The notes beneath the pieces were generated by a model, which was given only the letters and a program-made list of their open reading frames with translations, was not told the origin of the DNA and did no database searches. DNA of 64,000 nucleotides, taken from Roseococcus microcysteis (GTDB lineage: Bacteria > Pseudomonadota > Alphaproteobacteria > Acetobacterales > Acetobacteraceae). Where the stretch lies: the NCBI RefSeq assembly GCF_014764365.1, contig NZ_CP061718.1, positions 1,116,001-1,180,000 on the forward strand, given 5' to 3'. Of this stretch, positions 8,001 through 15,864 are shown in pieces (within the stretch, counting starts at the first letter, position 1; each line of letters opens with the position of its first letter). The translations under genes and the position numbers were made by a program.

Positions 8001-9365
8001 GCGCGCGGCATCCCAGCCCGAGGCATCCAAGGTGAAGCCCGGCGCCGCCGCGCCCCGCGCCCGCAGCGCGGCCAGGCGCGCGATCACCTCCTGCACGGCA
8101 AGCCCGCTCTCGCCCACCCGTGCGCGCATGGAGGCAGCATGGCGGTTCAGCCGGCCGCGCAATTCGCCCAGCCGCTGGATCGCCTCTTCCCGCGCGTGCG
8201 CCGGCACGGGGGGCAGGGCGAGCGTCGCGCGCAGCTCATCCAGCACGGCGCGCTTGCTGGGCTTGCCGCTGTGCAGTTCCAGCACCGCCGCCCCCAGGCC
8301 CAGCGCGTCCATGCGGCGCTTCACCACCTCCAGCGCCGCGGCCTTCTCCGCCACGAACAGCACGCTGCGCCCGTCCAGCACCGCCTGGGCCAGGATGTTC
8401 ACGATGGTCTGGCTCTTGCCCGTGCCGGGCGGGCCCTGGACCACGAGCGAATGCCCGCGCCGCACCGCCTCGGCCGCCAGCGCCTGGCTGCCATCCATCT
8501 CCTGCACATGGTCCAGCTTCTCGACCGGGATTTCCTTGTCCACGTCCGCGTCGTCAGGGAACGGCACAGGGTCGGGCGGCGGCGGCGCGGGGTCGAGCAG
8601 GCGGCGCAGCAGGGGGTGTTCCAGCAGGCCGGGATGGATCTCGGGGTTCAGGTCCCGCCACATCAGGAATTTCGTGAAGGCGAAGAGCCCAAGGGCCATG
8701 GCATCCGCCTCCACCGACCAGCCCTCGCGCCCCGTGGCGGCGGAGGCGACGGCGGCGGCCCAGGCTTCCGGATCGTAGTCACCGAATTCGGGCAGGGTGA
8801 TCTGGAACTCGGCCGCCAGCTTCTCCCGCAGCGAAAGGTTCTCCTGCACCTCCTCCGGATTGGCGCGCAGGCGGAAGCGGCTGGTGGCGCCCTCGCGTTC
8901 CAGTGTGGCAGGGATCAGCGCCAAAGGGGCCAGGCGTGGCGTCGCCGGCGTGCCCGGGTCGCGCCAATGCAGCCCGCCCACCGCCAGGAACAGGCTCGGC
9001 ACGCCGCTCTCCTCCCGCGTGGTGCGGGCATCGGTCAGGATGTCGCGCAGGCGGCGGGCCAGTTCCTCCGGCGGGACGGCCACGCGCAGATGGTCATCGG
9101 CCTGCCACTCGGCCTCGGTCGCGCTGGCGCTGGCCGCGCGCACGCCCTCGGACTTGCGACGCCCGCGCGCCTGGCTGGCCTCGGTGGCCTCGAAACCGAA
9201 GGCGCGGCCGGCGGCCAGCCGCTCCACCACGAAGGCGGCCCGCTCGCCCTCGATGCGCAGCACCCCGCGCGCGCGGGATGTGGCGGGCAAGGCCAGCAGG
9301 CGGTTGCGGGTGGAGAGGTCGAGCAGGGCGCGGCGCGCGTCCTGGAGCGTGGCGGCGAGGGTCAT
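5061..9365 (-). CDS. DUF4011/DUF3320-type superfamily I helicase with Vsr-like nuclease domain
   Basis: A 1434-residue protein. The N-terminus (ARRALLDLSTRNRLLAL) fits DUF4011. A SF1 (COG1112-type) helicase core follows: Walker A GPPGTGKS near residue 310, motif II VMDEASQ near 865, GDDRQMPPT near 890, and motif VI RRLNVLITRAKKR near 1095. Residues around 1190-1240 (VELDAADW, then RDRDRGRQMALEMMGW) resemble the Vsr/MTES_1575 PD-(D/E)XK endonuclease fold. The C-terminal NRAELTDLVVAILRIEAP resembles DUF3320. Such proteins are predicted nucleic-acid helicase-nucleases; some relatives sit in anti-phage loci. Here the neighbours are metabolic, and only the VOC gene overlaps its end. Codon use looks like the rest of the window. 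Confidence 0.85.
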   Translation of the reverse strand: MTLAATLQDARRALLDLSTRNRLLALPATSRARGVLRIEGERAAFVVERLAAGRAFGFEATEASQARGRRKSEGVRAASASATEAEWQADDHLRVAVPPEELARRLRDILTDARTTREESGVPSLFLAVGGLHWRDPGTPATPRLAPLALIPATLEREGATSRFRLRANPEEVQENLSLREKLAAEFQITLPEFGDYDPEAWAAAVASAATGREGWSVEADAMALGLFAFTKFLMWRDLNPEIHPGLLEHPLLRRLLDPAPPPPDPVPFPDDADVDKEIPVEKLDHVQEMDGSQALAAEAVRRGHSLVVQGPPGTGKSQTIVNILAQAVLDGRSVLFVAEKAAALEVVKRRMDALGLGAAVLELHSGKPSKRAVLDELRATLALPPVPAHAREEAIQRLGELRGRLNRHAASMRARVGESGLAVQEVIARLAALRARGAAAPGFTLDASGWDAARITTLRGAVTELVARLPGARSPWRGVRPDFDALAAERLLADLPRLLRAFAACPGGVAEARAAVEAEALRAQAPMPLETLPAARARLADLQLLDAAGRDPRFLSGALGATGLEAARATLAQPGGMLGFLNGARREARARLAAALRDPEDGAALDALLAAQAAALRLRHGPESAGLAAAALAREIGWMEAHAQRLALPGPDAAQRAALEAWEGLHAATGIAAPPSFAALAETLALWAAEPEGLAAWQGWARAVAAAPELAALAGALEGGTLLPEAAPEAFEFALMESLRGIALREHPALAGFDGEGADRLVADFRHADAARVRLARHEAASVHAARVAELRQGAHPAALAFLRGEFERKRGHAPVRVLLSRAAPLIRQAKPILMMSPLSVAQFLGNPHHATLPGFPEFDLLVMDEASQIEPVDALGAIARARQVVVVGDDRQMPPTRFFQRMTEDDAEAPQDEDAALAARDVESILGLANARGIPRMMLRWHYRSRHESLIATSNAEFYENRLLVLPSPRPRSAALGLSLVRVEGRFVASGNAAEAEAVAQAVMRHARETPGDTLGVAAFSVTQRDAIMDAVERLRRDSPETEPFFNAHPDEPFFIKNLENVQGDERDAILISVGYGRDANGRLAMRFGPLSNDGGERRLNVLITRAKKRCIVFSGIGAEEVDTERAKGRGVAALKTFLGFAANGGVREIVAGEASPIAALIGQVMAEAGQEAVPRVGLSGLFLDVAGRGAEGFELGVELDAADWAGLRCARDRDRGRQMALEMMGWRLARAWSLDWLNQPEAARARMRAALGLEAPAAAAPVGPVGAALAEPYREAVLERAPTNRAELTDLVVAILRIEAPIHRDALLERARLLLGEGFDARETAAALREAELLHGARESGGFYVLEDTPPPTPRDRRAASPHLRRAAMVPPAEIEAAARLLLELQPRATEAELAAGVARMLGLEASASTALLARIALLSASGRLVAGSGA

Positions 9366-9382
9366 GGCGCACCCGTATAGGG

Positions 9383-10932
9383 TCAGCCCAGGGCGCGTCG
9401 CAGCCGATTCTCCTCATAGTCCAGCTCCTCGGCGAGCTTGGTCAGCATGTCCTCCGGCACCTCGCCGCGCGCATGGTGTTCGCGCAGCACCGCCCGCGCC
9501 GCCTCCAGCCCCTCCAGGCGCAGGGCGCGACGGGCCGCGCGCTCGGCCGCCGCGGCGCCGCCCCCGCGTGAGACGCGCTCCAGATGCGCCGCGCGGTCCC
9601 GGTGCTCGGCCAGCAGGTCCTGCGCCATGGGGCCGTAGAGCACGTCCGTGGCGCGCCGCTCGATGGCGCCCAGCATGGCGCGGGCCGCCTGGTGGCGCAG
9701 CGCGGCCTCCTGCAGGTTGATGCCATCCCGGTGCGGCGGCTGGACCAGGCGCAGGCGGCGGATCAGCCAGCCCAGCGTCGTGCCCTGCACCACCAGCGTG
9801 GCGAGGATGGCGCAGAAGGCGAGGAAGACGATGAGTTCCCGCTCCGGGAAGTCGAGCGGCAGGGCGATGGCCGCCGCCAGCGACACCACGCCCCGCATCC
9901 CCGCCCAGGACAGAACGGTGAGCTGCGCCACGGGCATCCGGTCGCCCAGCAGGGCCTGCGCGCCCCCCGCCACGAAGACCCACAGGAAGCGCGAGGCGAT
10001 GAGCCCGGCCGAGATGGCGAAGGCGAGCCAGGCCAGATCCCAGGCGCCGCGCCCGGCCAGCCCCTCCAGCACGCCACGCAGCTGCAGCCCGATCAGGATG
10101 AACACCAGCGAGGTCAGCACGAATTCGACGAACTGCCACACCACCCGCGTCTCGATCCGCGTGCGGGCGGAGAAGACGCGGTATTGCGCGCGCGAGAGCA
10201 TGATGCCCGTGGTGACGACCGCCAGCACGCCGGAGACGCCGATCGCCTCCGCCGCCAGGAAGGCGCCGTAGCAGGCCAGGAAGGAGAGCGCGGTTTCCAG
10301 CAGCGTGTCGTTCAGCCGCGCCATGGCCCAGAGCGTGCCACGCGCCACCAGCCAGCCCACCAGCACGCCCCCACCGCCACGGCCAGGAAGCTCGCCGCGG
10401 CCAGGTGCGGCGCCACGCTGCCCACCGCCGCCGCCGCGATGGCGAAGCGGTAGAGCACCAGCGCCGTGGCGTCGTTCATCAGGCTCTCGCCCTCCAGCAG
10501 GGTGACGAGGCGGCGGGGCAAATTGAGGCGTTGCAGCACGGCGGCCGCGGCCACCGCATCAGGGGGGGCCAGGATGGCGCCCAGCGCGAGGGCGGCCGCC
10601 CAGGGCATTTCCGGCACCAGCACGCGGGCCAGTGCGCCCATCAGGAAGGCGGTGAAGATGACGGCGCCGACGGCCAGCAGCAGGATGGGCCGCAGGTCGC
10701 GGCGGAAGGCCTTCCAGTCGGTGCGATAGGCGCTGCCTTGCAGCAGCGGCGGCAGGAAGAAGGCCAGCGCCAAGGCGGGGTCCAGCGTCACGACCGGGAC
10801 GCCGGGGAGGAAGGCCAGCACCATGCCGGCCAGGATCAGCACCACCGCGTAGGGAAGTCGCAGCCGCCGCGCCAGCAGGGCCAGCAGCACGCAGGCCCCC
10901 ATCAGGGCCAGGACGAGCTGCACGACCTCCAT
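9383..10932 (-). pseudogene. Na+/H+ antiporter (CPA1/NhaP-like), frameshifted
   Basis: Two consecutive reading frames together encode one cation/proton antiporter of about 515 residues. The first (10932 to about 10372) carries the N-terminal membrane helices with EMPWAAALALGAILAPPDAVA and LEGESLMNDATALVLYR, the ion-binding region of CPA1 exchangers. The second (from about 10366 to 9383) carries the remaining helices (WAGMRGVVSLAAAIALP) and a cytosolic tail. They join at a run of five C (plus strand, 10368-10372); one extra base there restores LAVAVGGVLVGWLVA. No other damage is seen, so a sequencing error or very recent mutation is likelier than an old pseudogene. It sits downstream of mlaC on the same strand. 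Confidence 0.8.
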
Positions 10933-10959
10933 CGGCGCGGCGTGGCTGGGCGGTGGCGG

Positions 10960-11580
10960 TCAGCCCATCCGTTCGATCTGGCCGCGCATGGCGTCCAGCA
11001 GGGCGGCGATGCGGTTGCCGCTGCGGGTGATGACCGCGCTGTATTCGCTGCGCTGCGTCAGGCGGAGCGAGGCGCCCTCGGCCACCAGGTCCACGATGCG
11101 CGGTTGCCCGCCCACCTCGCCCACGCGCCAGTCCAGCGTCACGGCCGGCGCGTTGGGGCGCTCGACCACGGTCGTGACCAGCACGTCCTCCTCGCTGCGC
11201 GTCTGGCTGCGGCCCACGGTGAAGCGCACGCCCTGGAACTCGCCGAAGCGGGAAGCGAGGTTGCGGATCAGCGTCTCTTCGAAGAGGCGCAGATATTCGC
11301 GCTGCTCCTCAGGCGTCGCCACGCGCCACCAGCGGCCCAGGATGAAGCGGCCCGTGCCCTCGATGTCCACCGCGCGGCGCAGGATGGTGGCCACGCGCTC
11401 ACGGCGCTGCTCCACGGGCGCGTCGCTGTTCAGCACGGCCACCAGCTCCTCGCCGGTGGTGGTGATGAAGCCCGCGGCGCGGCCGGGGTCCATGGTCTGG
11501 CCCTGGGCGGGGAAGGCGAACGGGGCCAACGCCGGCAGCGCCAGCAGGCCGAGCGCCAGGCGGCGCGTCACGGCGCTCAC
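10960..11580 (-). CDS. mlaC: MlaC, periplasmic phospholipid-binding protein
   Basis: A 206-residue periplasmic protein with an N-terminal signal peptide (LALGLLALPALAPFAFPAQG) ending near residue 28. It has the MlaC/Ttg2D pattern, including RAVDIEGTGRFILGRWWR, EYLRLFEETLIRNLASRF and a C-terminal amphipathic helix. MlaC ferries phospholipids between the outer-membrane MlaA complex and the inner-membrane MlaFEDB transporter, keeping the outer membrane asymmetric. Its ATG overlaps the mlaA stop by 4 bases. The mlaFEDB genes are not in the window, which is common in alphaproteobacteria. Confidence 0.88.
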   Translation of the reverse strand: MSAVTRRLALGLLALPALAPFAFPAQGQTMDPGRAAGFITTTGEELVAVLNSDAPVEQRRERVATILRRAVDIEGTGRFILGRWWRVATPEEQREYLRLFEETLIRNLASRFGEFQGVRFTVGRSQTRSEEDVLVTTVVERPNAPAVTLDWRVGEVGGQPRIVDLVAEGASLRLTQRSEYSAVITRSGNRIAALLDAMRGQIERMG

Positions 11581-12350
11581 GGCGTGAGCCCGGTGCGGCG
11601 GCCGGCCGGCACGAGTTCGTTGCGGATCTCGGCCTCACGCCGCTGACGGTAGCCGCTGCGAATGGTCGTGTAGGGGTCGAGGGAGGTGCGGTTGATGTCG
11701 TCCAAGGTATCGATCACCCCTTCGCGCGTGTCCACGATGGTGGCGCCGGTGCGCGAGTACCGCAGCGCCTCCACGGCGGTGCCCTGCCCCACCCAGAACC
11801 AGGGGCTGGCCACCGCGTCCACCCCAAACCCGAAAAGGTCGCGCGGGTTGCTGGGGCCGAGGCCGGGGACGAAGAGGTAGGGGCCGCCCTGCACGCCCCA
11901 GGCGGCCAGGGTCTGGCCGAAATCCTCGTTGTGCCCGCGGATGCCGAAGCCGCGGTCCGCGACGTCGATGATGCCGCCGAGGCCCAGCGTGGAATTGATC
12001 ACGAAGCGCGAGGCGGTGCGGCCCGCGCGCTGGGTCTGGCCCTGCAGCAGGTCATTGGCCAGCACGGTGGGCGCGCGCAGATTGGTCAGGACGTTGCGGA
12101 CGCCGAGCCGAACCTCATAAGGCAGGAAGAAGCGGTAGATCTCGGCCGCGGGCCGCAGCACCAGCGTGTCCAGGCCCTCATTCACCTGGTACATGGTCCG
12201 GTTCAGCGGTTCGAGCGGGTCATTGGCCGCCTGGAACTCCGCCAAGGCCTCCGGCTCGCTGGCCGGGGGGCGGGTGGCGCAGGCGCTGAGGCCCGCCGCC
12301 AGGGCGGCCATCGCAAGGAGACGGGGGGCGAGAAGGCGGGAGAGGCGCAT
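11577..12350 (-). CDS. mlaA: MlaA (VacJ) outer-membrane lipoprotein
   Basis: A 257-residue lipoprotein. The signal MRLSRLLAPRLLAMAALAAG is followed by the lipobox LSAC, and the body shows NDPLEPLNRTMYQVNEGLD, FINSTLGLGGIIDVA-like and PYLFVPGLGPSNPRDLFG motifs of MlaA/VacJ. It removes mislocalised phospholipid from the outer leaflet and passes it to MlaC, encoded next with a 4-base overlap. The frame is open far upstream, but the ATG at 12350 places the lipoprotein signal at the N-terminus and is preferred; an in-frame ATG 14 codons upstream is less likely. Confidence 0.88.
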   Translation of the reverse strand: MRLSRLLAPRLLAMAALAAGLSACATRPPASEPEALAEFQAANDPLEPLNRTMYQVNEGLDTLVLRPAAEIYRFFLPYEVRLGVRNVLTNLRAPTVLANDLLQGQTQRAGRTASRFVINSTLGLGGIIDVADRGFGIRGHNEDFGQTLAAWGVQGGPYLFVPGLGPSNPRDLFGFGVDAVASPWFWVGQGTAVEALRYSRTGATIVDTREGVIDTLDDINRTSLDPYTTIRSGYRQRREAEIRNELVPAGRRTGLTP

Positions 12351-12536
12351 GGCCGGGTGGAAACCTTTCCGGGCGCAAGGCCCATGGGACATCAGGCCGA
12401 GGCGCGGCTGACGATTGAGGAAAACACACACCCCTCCCCAAGGCAAGTATCGCGGGCCGGCGGGGCTCCCCGACATTGTATCAACGGCCTCGGCAAACCC
12501 CTTGCGCAAACTCCGGCAAGCCCCCATTCCGACCGC

Positions 12537-13481
12537 ATGGACACCGCGCCCCCGAACACGCTGGAACGCTGGCTCACCGGGCCGCGCGTCGGCACCCTGC
12601 CCGCCCCCGCCGCCATGCCGGCCCCGAAGCTCTCCTTCGAGTTCTTCCCGCCGAAGAACGAGAAGCTGGAGGCCGACCTCTGGGCCTGCATCCGCCGGCT
12701 CGAGCCGCTGGGGCCGCGCTTCGTCTCCGTCACCTATGGCGCGGGCGGCTCCACCCGCAGCCGCACCCATGACACGGTGGCGCGCCTGGCACGCGAGACC
12801 TCGCTGACGCCCGCCGCGCACCTCACCTGCGTGGGCGCCACCCAGGACGAGGTGAACGAGGTGGCCCGCGAATACCTGGCGGCCGGCGTGCGCCACATCG
12901 TGGCCCTGCGCGGCGACCCGCCGGCCGGGGCCTCGCGCTACGAACCCCATCCGGGCGGCTATGCCCAGGCCGAGGACCTTGTGCGCGGCCTGCGCCGAAT
13001 CGGGGATTTCGACATCAGCGTGGGCGCCTATCCGGAGACCCACCCGGCCGCGCTGAACGCCGACGCCGATCTCGACTTCCTGAAGCGCAAGATCGATGCC
13101 GGCGCCAACCGCGCCATCACGCAGTATTTCTTCGACACCGACATCTATCTGCGCTTCCTCGACCGCTGCCACGCGCGTGGCATCACGGTGCCGATCGTCC
13201 CCGGCATCATGCCGGTGACCAATTTCGCCAGCGTGAAGCGGTTCTCGGCCATGTGCGGCGCCTCGGTGCCCGACTGGCTGGGCAAGCTGTTCGAGGGCCT
13301 GGACGAGGATGAGAGCACGCGCCGCATGGTGGCCGCGACGGTGGCCGCCGAGCAGGTCCGCATCCTGCAGGCCAATGGCGTGGACGAGTTCCACTTCTAC
13401 ACGCTGAACCGCCCGGATCTGACCTATGCCATCGCGCATATCCTGGGCGCGCGCCCGGCCGGGGTCAGCGCCTCCGCCTGA
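12537..13481 (+). CDS. metF: Methylenetetrahydrofolate reductase
   Basis: A 314-residue TIM-barrel flavoprotein that reduces 5,10-methylene-THF to 5-methyl-THF for methionine synthesis. Hallmarks are KLSFEFFPPKNEK (catalytic Glu), FVSVTYGAGGSTR, AHLTCVGAT, VALRGDPP, FDISVGAYPETHP and ITQYFFDTD. The ATG at 12537 leaves a roughly 28-residue non-conserved leader, so a later start cannot be excluded. The 186 bases upstream hold divergent promoters for metF and mlaA; I could not recognise a SAM riboswitch there. A strong terminator follows at 13491-13541. Confidence 0.93.
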   Translation: MDTAPPNTLERWLTGPRVGTLPAPAAMPAPKLSFEFFPPKNEKLEADLWACIRRLEPLGPRFVSVTYGAGGSTRSRTHDTVARLARETSLTPAAHLTCVGATQDEVNEVAREYLAAGVRHIVALRGDPPAGASRYEPHPGGYAQAEDLVRGLRRIGDFDISVGAYPETHPAALNADADLDFLKRKIDAGANRAITQYFFDTDIYLRFLDRCHARGITVPIVPGIMPVTNFASVKRFSAMCGASVPDWLGKLFEGLDEDESTRRMVAATVAAEQVRILQANGVDEFHFYTLNRPDLTYAIAHILGARPAGVSASA

Positions 13482-13490
13482 GTAGCTTCT

Positions 13491-13541
13491 GGGCAAACAT
13501 GCGGATTCACCCGTTGAATCCAGCATGTTTGCCCATTTTTT
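13491..13541 (+). terminator. Rho-independent terminator after metF
   Basis: A long hairpin 10 bases after the metF stop. The outer stem pairs GGGCAAACATG with CATGTTTGCCC, and an inner stem pairs GGATTCA with TGAATCC around a short loop. ATTTTTT follows directly. This is the clearest intrinsic terminator in the window and separates metF from the following receptor gene. Confidence 0.9.
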
Positions 13542-13610
13542 CGCCGCCCCGCTTTTGACAAGCCGGGGCGGAGGCGGTCTCCTCCGCGCCATATCCGCCG
13601 GAGACATGCC

Positions 13611-14557
13611 ATGGCCAGCCGCCGTTCCCTCCTTGCCGCGCCGCTTCTGCTGCCCGCCGCCGCCCTCGCCCAGCCGCGCTGGCCCGATCGCCCGGTCCGG
13701 ATCATCGTGCCCTTCAACGCGGGGGGGTGATCGACGTCACCGCGCGGCTGGTCCAGGAGCCGCTGGGCCAGGAGCTCGGCCAGACCGTGGTGGTCGAGAA
13801 CATGGGCGGCGCCGGCACCACCATCGGGGCGCGCCATGTGGCCCGCGCCACGCCGGATGGCCATACCATCATGGTGACGGGGGCGGCGCACAGCGTCATT
13901 CCCGCGCTGTTCCCCGATGCGGGCTTCGACAATGTCGCGGATTTCGCGCCGATCTCGCTGATTTCCGAGCAGCCCTTCGTGCTCTGCGTCCATCCCGGCG
14001 TGCCGGCCAACACCCTGCCCGAGCTGCTGGCCTGGCTGCGGACGCGCGGCGGGGACGCGACCTTCTCCACCACCGGCATCGGCGCCGCCTCGCATCTGGC
14101 GGGCGAGCTGCTGAAGAACATGGCCGGGGTGAACTTCACCTTCGTCTCCTACCGCGGCACGCCGGCGGCGGTGACCGACTTCCTGGCTGGCCGCGTGGAC
14201 ATGATGATCGACAGCCAGACCCTGCTGGCGCCCATGATCCGCGACGGGCGGGTGAAGGGCATCGCGGTGACCACCGCCCGGCGCTCCGCCATGCTGCCCG
14301 ACCTGCCGACCATGGCGGAGGCCGGGGTGGCGGGCTACCAGACCTCCTCGCTGCAGATGATGCTGGCGCCGGCGGCGACCCCCGCGCCCATCCTGGCCAC
14401 GCTGGGCGCCGCCATGAAGAAGGTGCTGGACGACCCCGCCGTGCGCGCCCGCTTCACCGAGCGCGGGATCGAGGTGATCAACGGCGATGCCTCGGCGCTG
14501 GCCCGCACCATCCGCGAAGAGGGTGCGCGCTGGCTGCCCATCCTGCGGAGGGCCTGA
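13611..14557 (+). pseudogene. TctC/Bug-family tricarboxylate-type receptor, frameshifted
   Basis: A periplasmic solute receptor of the tripartite tricarboxylate transporter family. The first 39 codons encode a signal peptide (MASRRSLLAAPLLLPAAALA) and the start of the mature protein (RWPDRPVRIIVPFNAGG), then hit TGA at 13728. One extra G in the seven-G run at 13721-13727 restores NAGGVIDVTARLVQEPLGQ and a continuous frame to 14557 (about 315 residues) with the usual HVARATPDGHTIMV and PVRARFTERGIEV-like regions. No TctA/TctB membrane genes are nearby, as is usual for these orphan receptors. The only lesion is in a homopolymer. Confidence 0.82.
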
Positions 14558-14560
14558 GCC

Positions 14561-15448
14561 ATGGCGCAGCTTCTGCTGATGGAGCCCTTCCGGGCCGTCT
14601 TCTACACCCCCTACTACGTGGCGCTCGATCGTGGCCTCTTCGCCGCGCATGGCGCCGACATCCGCATCGAGACGGCGGGCACGCCGGACGCCGCCGCCGC
14701 CCGCCTGCTGGATGGCAGCGCGGATTTGGCTTGGTCCGGCCCCATGCGCCCCATGCTGGAGCGCAGCCGCAACGACGCAAGCCCGCTGCGCAGCTTCGGC
14801 GCGGCCATCATGCGCGACCCCTTCCTGCTGATGGGCATGGGCGCGCGCCCCGGCTTCGCCATGGCGGAGCTGGCTTCGATGCGCGTCGCCATCCCCTCCG
14901 AGGTGCCCACCCCCTGGTGGTGCCTGCAACAGGATCTGCGCGACGCGGGCGTGGACCCGGCCGCCATGCCCGGCATTCGCTTCATGCCCATGGGCGAGGG
15001 CGCGAAGGCGCTGCTGGCGGGCGAGGTGGATGCGGTGCTGCTGTTCGAGCCCTTCGCCTCGGCGCTGGAGGAACAGGGCGCCGCGCTGTGGTATGCGGCG
15101 GCCAGCCGCGGGCCCACGGCCTATAGCGCGCTCTATGCCATCACACCGCGCATCGCGGAGAAGGAGGCGGCCTTCCGCGGCGCCGTGGCGGCCCTCGGCG
15201 AGGCGCTGGACTGGATCGCCGCCAGCACGCCCGAGACCATCGCGGAATTGCTGGCGCCCCGCTTCGCGGACACCAAGCCCGCCCACCTGCTGGCCGCGGT
15301 GCGGCGCTACAAGTCGCTGGGGCTATGGGAGGGCACGACGCGCCTGCCGGAAGCGGCGCTGGACCGGCTGGCGGTGTCCATGATCGGCGCCGGGGCGATG
15401 AGCCACCACCCCGGCTATGCGGCGTGCATCGACAGCCGCTTCGATTAA
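14561..15448 (+). CDS. NMT1/THI5-like substrate-binding protein lacking a signal peptide
   Basis: A 295-residue protein of the SsuA/ThiY/NMT1 periplasmic-binding fold, with FRAVFYTPYYVALDRGLFAAHGADI, RLLDGSADLAWSGPMRPML and GEGAKALLAGEVDAVLLFEP. Relatives bind sulfonates, nitrate or pyrimidine precursors for ABC importers. Unlike these, the protein begins directly with the mature fold (MAQLLLMEPFRAVFY) and has no export signal. It starts 3 bases after the preceding receptor gene, leaving no room for one. It may act in the cytosol or depend on a partner. No ABC permease or ATPase genes adjoin it. Confidence 0.72.
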   Translation: MAQLLLMEPFRAVFYTPYYVALDRGLFAAHGADIRIETAGTPDAAAARLLDGSADLAWSGPMRPMLERSRNDASPLRSFGAAIMRDPFLLMGMGARPGFAMAELASMRVAIPSEVPTPWWCLQQDLRDAGVDPAAMPGIRFMPMGEGAKALLAGEVDAVLLFEPFASALEEQGAALWYAAASRGPTAYSALYAITPRIAEKEAAFRGAVAALGEALDWIAASTPETIAELLAPRFADTKPAHLLAAVRRYKSLGLWEGTTRLPEAALDRLAVSMIGAGAMSHHPGYAACIDSRFD

Positions 15449-15460
15449 GGAGCGAGAGGG

Positions 15461-15850
15461 TCAGTCCAGCACCGCCGTGCACTCGATCTCCAGCAGGAAG
15501 TTCGGGCGCGGCAGGGAGTAGACGATGCAGGTGGTCCGGGCGGGGTATTTCCCGTCCGGGAAATGCGCCGCGTAGATGCGGTTCATCTCTTCGAAATCCT
15601 CGCGCCGGGTGAGGAAGACGTTCACCTTCACCACCCGGTCCCAGCCCGCGCCGGCCTCCTTCAGGATCTTGGTGATGATGGCCATCACCTGGTTCATCTG
15701 CGCGGTGAAGTCGCCCACCGCCAGCTTTCCCTGCGAATCATAGGCCGGGATGCCCGAGATCCAGAGCTGGTTGCCGCAGCGCACGGCGGGCGAAAGCGGG
15801 GCCGAGACCTTGAACTCGCCCTCGGGGAAAATGTGTTCCAGCGGCGTCAT
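15461..15850 (-). CDS. RidA family (YjgF/YER057c/UK114) protein
   Basis: A 129-residue trimer-forming family member. It shows LSPAVRCGNQLWISGIPAYDSQGKL-type N-terminal strands, QMNQVMAIITKILKEAGAGWDRVVKVNVFL, and YPARTTCIVYSLPRPNFLLEIECTAV at the C-terminus, with the conserved Arg of PARTT. Canonical RidA deaminates reactive enamine/imine intermediates; other subfamilies act in catabolic pathways with unknown substrates. It is 14 bases upstream of a TctC receptor gene on the same strand, which suggests a link to uptake and breakdown of one compound. Confidence 0.85.
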   Translation of the reverse strand: MTPLEHIFPEGEFKVSAPLSPAVRCGNQLWISGIPAYDSQGKLAVGDFTAQMNQVMAIITKILKEAGAGWDRVVKVNVFLTRREDFEEMNRIYAAHFPDGKYPARTTCIVYSLPRPNFLLEIECTAVLD

Positions 15851-15864
15851 GTGGCGTTCCTTCC

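Noticed and set aside
5058-9380. A 1440-residue open frame on the plus strand opposite the giant helicase
   Set aside because: It mirrors the helicase codons; the product is Gln/Arg/His/Gly-rich without domains, as expected for an antisense shadow in GC-rich DNA.
12351-12536. Possible SAM or SAH riboswitch upstream of metF
   Set aside because: I could not identify conserved riboswitch core sequences or matching stems; only ordinary divergent promoter space is supported.
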